Shown one piece after another: positions 1 to 5,634 of a stretch of 9,095 bases of DNA. The notes under the pieces were generated by a model. That model did no database searches. It was not told the origin of the DNA and saw nothing but the letters and a program-made list of their open reading frames with translations. This DNA is from Gammaproteobacteria bacterium (lineage in GTDB: Bacteria; Pseudomonadota; Gammaproteobacteria; Granulosicoccales; Granulosicoccaceae). Numbering within the stretch: position 1 is the stretch's first letter; each line of letters begins with the position of its first letter. The stretch covers positions 17,159 through 26,253 of the forward strand of contig DOIU01000012.1 of NCBI GenBank assembly GCA_003511825.1, read 5' to 3'. The position numbers were made by a program, and so were the translations under genes.

Positions 1-33
1 AGCCATCGCGGTGGTAATCAATAGCTTTTTCAT
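1..33 (-). CDS. Start of a divergent gene with a signal-peptide-like N-terminus (partial, runs off the left edge)
   Basis: Read on the minus strand, an ATG at 33-31 opens a frame of 11 codons, MKKLLITTAMA, to the window edge. Two lysines followed by a hydrophobic run is the usual beginning of a Sec signal peptide, so the product is probably exported to the periplasm or outer membrane. A strong purine-rich ribosome binding site (GGAGGAG, minus strand 43-37) precedes the ATG. The gene is divergent from the FCD-type regulator at 385, and two palindromes cover its likely promoter. FCD-type regulators often sit beside genes for uptake of organic acids, such as TRAP transporter binding proteins, so a solute-binding protein is a reasonable guess. 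Eleven residues cannot identify the family. Confidence 0.72.
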   Translation of the reverse strand, partial: MKKLLITTAMA

Positions 34-80
34 GAACTCCTCCAGGTTGACGGAAAGGCCGAGTAGGTTCGGCATCTCAG

Positions 81-105
81 GATTGGCTAATATTGTTTAC
101 CAATC
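81..105. promoter_or_regulatory. Inverted repeat IR1, candidate operator
   Basis: Perfect 6-base arms GATTGG (81-86) and CCAATC (100-105) flank an AT-rich 13-base centre. The outer bases resemble the ATTGGT/ACCAAT half-sites known for PdhR-type FCD regulators, but the half-sites lie about 8 bases further apart than in that operator. The site covers the expected transcription start of the minus-strand gene. That the regulator at 385 binds here is inference. Confidence 0.45.
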
Positions 106-109
106 TGCG

Positions 110-130
110 GTGGATAATAATATTTACCAC
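110..130. promoter_or_regulatory. Inverted repeat IR2, candidate operator
   Basis: Arms GTGG (110-113) and CCAC (127-130) flank a 13-base centre that has its own short palindrome (116-124). Aligned with the 21-base core of IR1, 16 of 21 positions are identical, including TGG at the left and TTTACCA at the right, so the two look like copies of one binding site. Their centres are 27 bases apart. IR2 overlaps the -10 element of the likely minus-strand promoter, a position suited to repression. Confidence 0.45.
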
Positions 131-143
131 TTCGCTGCGTCAA
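114..143 (-). promoter_or_regulatory. Candidate sigma70-type promoter of the minus-strand gene
   Basis: On the minus strand a TTGACG -35 element (143-138, five of six consensus bases) is followed after 18 bases by a TATTAT -10 element (119-114, five of six). Transcription would start near 107 and give a leader of about 70 bases before the ATG at 33. The -10 lies inside IR2 and the start region lies inside or next to IR1. Confidence 0.5.
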
Positions 144-384
144 CCGCTGATTTCTGTATCGGTTTCTATTTGGGATTAAAAAATTAAAAGCAGGTGATTA
201 AATTTTTGATAATTATAGATTTTGCATTTTTCAGTTCGATGTTTTTTTGTGATCTGATGATGGATTTGACTTAAAATTTCGGCGGCAGAGCGCAGAATCC
301 GTATCACAAGTCCTTGCAATAAATCCTGGATCATTTAGATTACCTCTATCCGTTTATTAGGCACTTACAGAAGCAAGAAGCAAC

Positions 385-1179
385 GTGAATAGCCCTGACC
401 TGAACAGTGTGTTTGAACCGATTGAGCATGACTCGGTCGCCGATGAAGTGGTTGAGCAAATTGAGAGCTTGATCATTTCGGGCGTACTTAAAGATGGGCG
501 CAAGCTGCCGGCCGAGCGTGAAATGGCAGAGGTCCTCAAGGTATCCAGGCCCAAATTGCGTGAGGCACTCAAGACACTTGAAGCCCGCAAGCTGCTCGAA
601 ATCCGCCACGGAGGGGGCTCATTTGTCGCCCCCCTCGTGGGCAAGGCGATGTCGCCGGCGCTGATGGATTTGTACGCGCGACACCCTGTGGCATTTTTTG
701 ATTACTTGGAGTACCGCCGAGAGCAGGAAGCGTTCGCGGCACGGTTAGCGGCTGTGCGTGCCACGGATGCTGACAAAGTCTTGCTCAAACGCATTATGAA
801 TACCTTGATTGAAAGCCATCGTGAACAAGATCTTGAGGTGTCCAAGAAAGCGGACATCGACTTTCATATGGCGATTGTTGATGCGGCAAATAATGCGACC
901 TTGGCCCATATCATGTCGTCGATTTACGAGCTGACGATGCAAGGGCTTTTCTATAACCGCGACTACTTGCGCAGTATTGATGGTTCGGGTGACCGCTTGC
1001 TGGAGCAACACTTGACGATTGGTCAAGCGATACTTGACGGTAAAGCCGACGACGCGGCTGCTGCTGCCATCGCACACATGGATTTTGTGGAGCAGTCATA
1101 CCGTATGGGGCACGAGCGCAGTAAGCGCGAGCGCTTTGCACTCAAGCGCCTGCTACTAAGCTCGGCCGAGTCAAAATAA
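385..1179 (+). CDS. GntR-family transcriptional regulator, FadR/FCD subfamily (PdhR/LldR-like)
   Basis: A 264-aa DNA-binding repressor or activator that senses a small ligand, probably a carboxylic acid. Residues about 17-83 form the GntR winged helix: LPAERE (41-46), the recognition helix VSRPKLREAL (53-62) and the wing HGGGSFV (75-81). The C-terminal part is an all-helical FCD domain. The four residues that bind metal in this family can be assigned as D157, H161, H209 and H231, and R111 sits where many members have the conserved arginine of the first FCD helix, so ligand binding looks intact. The GTG start at 385 is chosen because the next in-frame methionine (residue 47) would cut the DNA-binding helix. 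The ribosome site is weak (AGAAG at 376-380). It lies divergent from a probable exported-protein gene and 108 bases upstream of pyruvate carboxylase, which suggests pyruvate, lactate or a related acid as ligand. Family is near certain; ligand and targets are inferred. Confidence 0.93.
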   Translation: MNSPDLNSVFEPIEHDSVADEVVEQIESLIISGVLKDGRKLPAEREMAEVLKVSRPKLREALKTLEARKLLEIRHGGGSFVAPLVGKAMSPALMDLYARHPVAFFDYLEYRREQEAFAARLAAVRATDADKVLLKRIMNTLIESHREQDLEVSKKADIDFHMAIVDAANNATLAHIMSSIYELTMQGLFYNRDYLRSIDGSGDRLLEQHLTIGQAILDGKADDAAAAAIAHMDFVEQSYRMGHERSKRERFALKRLLLSSAESK

Positions 1180-1287
1180 GCTGGGATGCGTTTTCTCTAA
1201 CACAAACCTGTGCGTGTCTGTTTGGGAGAGGTGTGATGCTATTGCGCCTTGTTTTCGGCCGCACAATGATATTGATCGGGGACTGAG

Positions 1288-4200
1288 ATGTTGCAGAACA
1301 TAAAAAAACTGCTGATTGCCAACCGTGGTGAAATTGCTATTCGTGTACTTCGAGCTGCTTCAGAGTTGCATATTAGGACCGTCAGTGTCTACACGCATGA
1401 GGATCGCTTTTCACCGCATCGGTATAAAGCCGATGAAGCCTACCAAATCGGTGAAGACGACGATCCGCTCAAGCCTTATCTCGATATTGAAGCGATCATT
1501 GATGTTGCTAAAAAACACGATGTAGACGCGATCCATCCTGGATATGGGTTTTTGTCGGAGAACGTTGATTTTGCCCGTCGTTGCGCGGCTGAAGGCATCA
1601 TTTTTGTTGGGCCGTCTGTTGATGTATTGGACAAGCTAGGCAACAAAGTTTCCGCCAAAAATGCCGCCGTGGCTGCAGGCTTGCCGATCATCGAATCCAG
1701 TGCTAAGCCGCTAGACAGCGTGGATATTGCACTGGAAGAGGCGAATCGTATTGGTTTTCCGGTCATGCTCAAGGCAGTTGCCGGCGGTGGTGGGCGTGGC
1801 ATGCGTGTTATCCGCGAAGCCTCTGAGCTAGCCAATGCCTACAATGATGCGCGCAATGAAGCGGCCAAGGCCTTTGGCGATGCGACTGTCTTTCTAGAAA
1901 AATTTGTTGATTCGCCCAAGCACATTGAAGTGCAAATCCTCGGTGACCAAGCGGGGAATTTGGTGCATCTTTACGAGCGCGACTGCTCGGTCCAGCGACG
2001 GTTCCAGAAAGTGGTTGAGGTGGCGCCGAGCGTCACCCTGAGCATGCAAGCGAAAGACGCGCTGCTGGACTATGCACTGCGCATCGGTCGACACGTGAAT
2101 TACTACAACGCGGGAACGGTCGAATTCCTGGTGGATGCAGATGAGAACATCTACTTCATTGAAGTGAATCCCCGCGTCCAGGTGGAGCACACGATCACGG
2201 AAGAAGTGACCGGTATTGATATCGTGCGCAGCCAACTGCATGTTGCCGATGGTGCCGCGCTGTCAGACCCGCAAATTGGTATTGCTCAGCAATCGGATGT
2301 CGTTTGCACGGGCTATGCGGTGCAATGCCGCATCACCACTGAAGACCCTAATCAAGATTTTCAGCCCGATTTTGGCACCATCATCGCGTATCGCAGTCCG
2401 GGTGGCTTTGGCGTGCGCTTGGACGTTGGGGCGGCCTACGCCGGTGCCAAAGTGTCGCCATTTTTCGACTCCCTGCTCGTGAAGGTCACGACGTGGGGGC
2501 GAACGCTGGAAGGCGCGATTGAGCGCTCAGACCGTGCGTTGCGTGAGTTCCGTGTCCGCGGCGTCACTACGAATATTGGCTTTCTTGAGAATGTACTGGA
2601 GCATCCGACATTCCGCAGCGGTAAGGCGACGGTCAATTTTATTGATGGCCATCCCGAGTTGTTCCACATCACGCGCAAGTTCGACCGCGCGACGAAAACG
2701 CTGCGCTACTTGGCCAAAATTTCAGTGAATGGGCACGAGAACGTGAAGCGTGTTGATCGCGAGAAACGGTTCCGTAAACCCCAGATCCCGGCATGGGATC
2801 ACTATTGCGATGTGCCCAAGGGCACGCGTGACCAGCTATTGGCATTGGGTGCAGAAAAGTTTGCGCAGCACGTTAAAGAAGAAAAGTCGATTTACTACAC
2901 CGACACCACGATGCGGGACGCCCACCAGTCACTGCTGGCGACGCGTGTCAGGACGGTGGATATGTTGGCCGTCGCCGAGGGTTTGGCGTGCAACCAACCT
3001 AACCTCTTCTCATTAGAGATGTGGGGCGGGGCAACCTTCGACGTCTCTCTGCGATTTTTGCACGAGTGTCCTTGGGAGCGTTTGCGTCTGTTGCGTCAGG
3101 CGGTGCCTAATATTCTGTTTCAGATGCTGTTCCGGGGTTCCAATGCGGTGGGTTACACCGCGTACCCGAACAACCTGATCGAAAAGTTCATCGTCAAGTC
3201 CTGGGAAACCGGTATCGATGTTTTTCGGATTTTTGATTCGCTGAATAACTACAAGGGCATGGAAAAGTCCATCCAGGTTGTGCGCCGGGAAACAGGCGGC
3301 ATCGCGGAAGGCGCGATTTGCTACACCGGTGATGTCACTCGGAAAGATGCGAGTAACAAATACACTCTGGGCTATTACGTCGATTTGGCAAAGCGCCTCG
3401 AAGACGGTGGGGCGCACATGCTGTGCATCAAAGACATGGCCGGGTTGCTCAAGCCCTACGCTGCGGAGTTGTTGATCCCTGCCTTGAAAGAGGCGGTGGA
3501 CATCCCGTTGCATTTGCACACGCATGATACTTCTTCTATTCAAGCGGCCACGCTGATGAAAGCGATTGAGGCGGGTGTGGATGTTGTTGATGGTGCGATG
3601 GCATCGATGTCAGGCTTGACCTCGCAACCCAACCTCAACTCTATTGTGGCTATGATGCAAGGCCATGAGCGTGAGTCACCGGTTGATCTGCCCAGCCTCA
3701 ATGCGTACGCGAACTATTGGGAAGATGTGCGCGAATACTACTACCCCTTCGAGTCGGGTCTCAAAGCAGGTACGGCTCAGGTCTATGAGCACGAAATTCC
3801 CGGAGGGCAATACTCCAATCTGCGTCCTCAGGCCATCGCGCTGGGGCTCGAGCAGCAGTTTGAGACCATCAAGCAGAATTATGCGTCGGTGAATCGCATG
3901 TTCGGCGATATCGTCAAAGTCACGCCGTCATCCAAGGTCGTGGGTGATATGGCGATGTATATGACGGCGAACGGTCTCACCGAGCAAGATGTCATGGCCA
4001 ACGGGGCAACCTTGTCTTTTCCCGATTCCGTGGTCGATTTATTCCTGGGTCGGCTGGGTTTGCCTGAAGCAGGTATGCCAGAGGCGCTCGGTAAGTTGAT
4101 CCTCAAAGGACAGTCGCCGATCAGCGGCAGCCCCAATGATGCCTTGGAGCCGATGGATTTTGAGCGCGAGTTTGCAGCGTTCCAAGAAGAGTTCGACGCC

Positions 4201-4734
4201 TATCAGACAGAGCTGGACTTTTTGTCATACAAGATGTACCCCGCTGTGTTCCGAGAGTATTACGCGCACAAGCAAGAGTATGGTGAGGTCCATTACCTAC
4301 CGACGACGGCCTTCTTCTATGGCTTGCGTCAAGATGAAGAAATCCTGGTCAAGCTGGATAAGGGTAAGAGTATTGTCGTGCGTTTGTTGTACCGCTCCGA
4401 GGCGGATGAGCACGGTATGTGTCGGGTGACCTTCGAGCTGAACGGGCAAGTACGTAGCGTGCAGATCCGCGATGAAAACAGCGCACCGACGGTTGAGAGC
4501 AACCCCAAGGCGGTGGCGGATGAGCATGTTGGCGCGCCGCTGCAGGGCAAACTCTCGGCGGTGCTGGTGTCTCAAGGACAGGTGGTTGATGAAGAAACGC
4601 CACTCTTTGTTATCGAGGCCATGAAGATGGAAACCACCGTCACCGCGCCGCGTAGCGGCACCATCAAGGCGGTGCATTTGGCTGCGGCGACCCTCGTTGA
4701 GCAAGATGACTTGGTGATCGAGTTCGAGTCGTAA
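1288..4734 (+). CDS. pyc: Pyruvate carboxylase, single-chain form
   Basis: A biotin enzyme that carboxylates pyruvate to oxaloacetate using ATP and bicarbonate, refilling the TCA cycle and feeding gluconeogenesis in the cytoplasm. At 1148 aa it has the usual length of the one-polypeptide form. Biotin carboxylase (about 1-450): KLLIANRGEIAIR (7-19), glycine-rich ATP loop GGGGRGMR (166-173), ERDCSVQRR (230-238), and EVNPRVQVEH (292-301) with catalytic E292, N294 and R296. Carboxyltransferase (about 530-1000): DTTMRDAHQS (539-548), metal ligands K715 (in IKDMAG), H744 and H746 (in LHLHTHD), and T879 in VTPSSK at the position of the catalytic threonine. The biotin carrier is at the C-terminus, with K1113 in EAMKMET as the biotinylated lysine. 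A linker region between the first two domains corresponds to the allosteric/tetramerization part. The ATG at 1288 has GGGGA (1278-1282) upstream. No key residue is missing. The stop at 4734 is not followed by an obvious terminator. Confidence 0.98.
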   Translation: MLQNIKKLLIANRGEIAIRVLRAASELHIRTVSVYTHEDRFSPHRYKADEAYQIGEDDDPLKPYLDIEAIIDVAKKHDVDAIHPGYGFLSENVDFARRCAAEGIIFVGPSVDVLDKLGNKVSAKNAAVAAGLPIIESSAKPLDSVDIALEEANRIGFPVMLKAVAGGGGRGMRVIREASELANAYNDARNEAAKAFGDATVFLEKFVDSPKHIEVQILGDQAGNLVHLYERDCSVQRRFQKVVEVAPSVTLSMQAKDALLDYALRIGRHVNYYNAGTVEFLVDADENIYFIEVNPRVQVEHTITEEVTGIDIVRSQLHVADGAALSDPQIGIAQQSDVVCTGYAVQCRITTEDPNQDFQPDFGTIIAYRSPGGFGVRLDVGAAYAGAKVSPFFDSLLVKVTTWGRTLEGAIERSDRALREFRVRGVTTNIGFLENVLEHPTFRSGKATVNFIDGHPELFHITRKFDRATKTLRYLAKISVNGHENVKRVDREKRFRKPQIPAWDHYCDVPKGTRDQLLALGAEKFAQHVKEEKSIYYTDTTMRDAHQSLLATRVRTVDMLAVAEGLACNQPNLFSLEMWGGATFDVSLRFLHECPWERLRLLRQAVPNILFQMLFRGSNAVGYTAYPNNLIEKFIVKSWETGIDVFRIFDSLNNYKGMEKSIQVVRRETGGIAEGAICYTGDVTRKDASNKYTLGYYVDLAKRLEDGGAHMLCIKDMAGLLKPYAAELLIPALKEAVDIPLHLHTHDTSSIQAATLMKAIEAGVDVVDGAMASMSGLTSQPNLNSIVAMMQGHERESPVDLPSLNAYANYWEDVREYYYPFESGLKAGTAQVYEHEIPGGQYSNLRPQAIALGLEQQFETIKQNYASVNRMFGDIVKVTPSSKVVGDMAMYMTANGLTEQDVMANGATLSFPDSVVDLFLGRLGLPEAGMPEALGKLILKGQSPISGSPNDALEPMDFEREFAAFQEEFDAYQTELDFLSYKMYPAVFREYYAHKQEYGEVHYLPTTAFFYGLRQDEEILVKLDKGKSIVVRLLYRSEADEHGMCRVTFELNGQVRSVQIRDENSAPTVESNPKAVADEHVGAPLQGKLSAVLVSQGQVVDEETPLFVIEAMKMETTVTAPRSGTIKAVHLAAATLVEQDDLVIEFES

Positions 4735-4758
4735 GGCCTCCGGCACGCGATTTACTGC

Positions 4759-4787
4759 TTTACTTTACAGGTCGTTTGTCTTATTTT
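4759..4787 (+). promoter_or_regulatory. Weak candidate promoter for the tetR-led operon
   Basis: TTTACT (4759-4764, four of six -35 bases) and TATTTT (4782-4787, four of six -10 bases) are 17 bases apart. The -10 lies inside the left arm of the large palindrome and the start point would fall near its centre (about 4794), leaving only the right arm as leader. The match is weak; the geometry is what makes it plausible. Confidence 0.3.
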
Positions 4788-4816
4788 GACGAAACGTCAA
4801 AATAAGACAAACGACC
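4770..4816. promoter_or_regulatory. Perfect 47-base palindrome, probable TetR operator
   Basis: The 22-base arms (4770-4791 and 4795-4816) are exact reverse complements around the 3-base centre AAA. Each arm holds two similar half-sites one helical turn apart: TTTGTC at 4775-4780 and TTTGAC at 4785-4790, mirrored by GTCAAA at 4796-4801 and GACAAA at 4806-4811. The repeat ends on the base before the tetR ATG. A symmetric site at its own start is typical of autoregulation by TetR proteins, which bind as dimers; four half-sites would suit two dimers. It is not followed by a T-run, so a terminator for the preceding gene is unlikely. The bound protein is inferred. Confidence 0.8.
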
Positions 4817-5569
4817 ATGTCTCCGCGCGCGTTAGGAAAACAGCAGCAGTTTGACCGGGAAAATCTCATCATGGACTGCGCGCTCGAACTCATTGAGCGC
4901 GACGGCATCGGTGTGCTCACCATGGACAAGCTGGTCGCGGAGCTACCGTACTCCAAAGGAACGGTTTATAATCATTTCACCAGTAAGGAAGACCTGTTGC
5001 TCGCGCTCTGTAACAGGAGCATGGATGTTCTCGCCACGTTGTTTCTAAAAAGCGAAGCATTCGAAGGCCTTTTGCGTGAAAAGGCTCTCGCGGTGTTCTT
5101 TGCTTACATGCTTTACGCCAGACTGCACCCGACTCAGTTCATGCTCGTCATCACGGCGAAATCCGCCCAGGTGACTGAGAAAGCCTCATGTTGCCGAACC
5201 GACGAACATGTCCAGTTAGAAAGCAAACTGGTTGATCCAATACTCCGCATTTTTGAGCAGGCGCTGGCTGAGGGCGTTTTGTGCCCGCCGCCAGGGCTGA
5301 GTCTTGAGCAGCTCGTGTTTTATTGTTGGAGTCTTGGTTTTGGTGCCAATGCTTTGTTACTGCAAGGCGTTGATCGGTGCACAACGCGTTCGGAACTGGT
5401 CGTTGAAAAAGAAATGCTTCATGGCAGCAATATTTTGTTCGATGGCCTGGGGTTTCAGCCGGCAACGTCAGAGTTTGATTGGTCTGACACGATTCAGAGG
5501 TTGAAGCGGGATATTTTTTTCGAAGAAGTTAAGCAACTTGAATCTCACGGCGTTGTGCTGGCGATTTAG
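4817..5569 (+). CDS. TetR/AcrR-family transcriptional regulator
   Basis: A 250-aa regulator, slightly longer than the typical 190-220 aa of the family. The N-terminal TetR DNA-binding domain spans about 14-65: helix 1 NLIMDCALELIERDG (16-30), then the helix-turn-helix TMDKLVAELPYSKGTVYNHF (35-54) followed by SKEDLL. The remaining residues form the ligand-binding and dimer domain, which I cannot assign to a known ligand. It has seven cysteines (21, 65, 125, 126, 156, 170, 188), including an adjacent pair at 125-126. The ATG at 4817 is the first possible start after an in-frame stop at 4787; a start at M19 would remove part of helix 1. There is no proper Shine-Dalgarno site because the palindrome abuts the ATG; UAAG (4803-4806) is the only weak candidate. 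The exporter gene starts 65 bases downstream on the same strand, so this is probably its local regulator and may be cotranscribed with it. Confidence 0.94.
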   Translation: MSPRALGKQQQFDRENLIMDCALELIERDGIGVLTMDKLVAELPYSKGTVYNHFTSKEDLLLALCNRSMDVLATLFLKSEAFEGLLREKALAVFFAYMLYARLHPTQFMLVITAKSAQVTEKASCCRTDEHVQLESKLVDPILRIFEQALAEGVLCPPPGLSLEQLVFYCWSLGFGANALLLQGVDRCTTRSELVVEKEMLHGSNILFDGLGFQPATSEFDWSDTIQRLKRDIFFEEVKQLESHGVVLAI

Positions 5570-5624
5570 TTGCGAGCGGATTGTCATATTCACTACTTAC
5601 ACTTTCTCAAGAGGCAGTTGAACT

Positions 5625-5628
5625 GGAG
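5625..5628 (+). promoter_or_regulatory. Ribosome binding site that fixes the exporter start
   Basis: GGAG lies 6 bases before the ATG at 5635. An in-frame TTG at 5581 would add 18 residues, but it has no comparable site and the added stretch does not look like part of the family's N-terminus, so the ATG is preferred. Confidence 0.7.
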
Positions 5629-5634
5629 TTCACG

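Larger units (their letters stand above)
34..384. other. Divergent intergenic region, AT-rich
   Basis: This 351-base gap separates two divergent genes and contains no convincing open frame. From about 151 to 275 it is markedly AT-rich, with several A or T runs (178-183, 203-207, 227-231, 242-248), unlike the genes on either side. It contains the minus-strand promoter and the two palindromes listed separately. A perfect TATAAT on the minus strand (217-212) has no good -35 partner. For the plus-strand regulator gene the best pair seen is TTGCAA (314-319) and TAGATT (336-341) with a 16-base spacer, which is weak. Confidence 0.7.

Noticed and set aside
178..248. A/T runs as phased bent DNA
   Set aside because: The runs are spaced irregularly (roughly 25, 17, 8 and 16 bases between centres), not at the helical repeat.
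265..270. A TTTGAC half-site like those in the tetR palindrome
   Set aside because: It is a single 6-base match without a mirrored partner, expected by chance in this AT-rich region.
1204..1224. Short inverted repeat CAAAC/GTTTG between the GntR gene and pyc
   Set aside because: It has only 5-base arms with a long unpaired centre and no T-run, too weak for a terminator or operator call.
3013..3543. Minus-strand open frame (176 codons) within pyc
   Set aside because: It is fully inside the conserved carboxyltransferase domain and has no domain signature of its own.
4735..4816. The palindrome as a rho-independent terminator of pyc
   Set aside because: The stem is AT-rich, no T-run follows, and it abuts a start codon. 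An operator role fits better, although some effect on read-through is possible.
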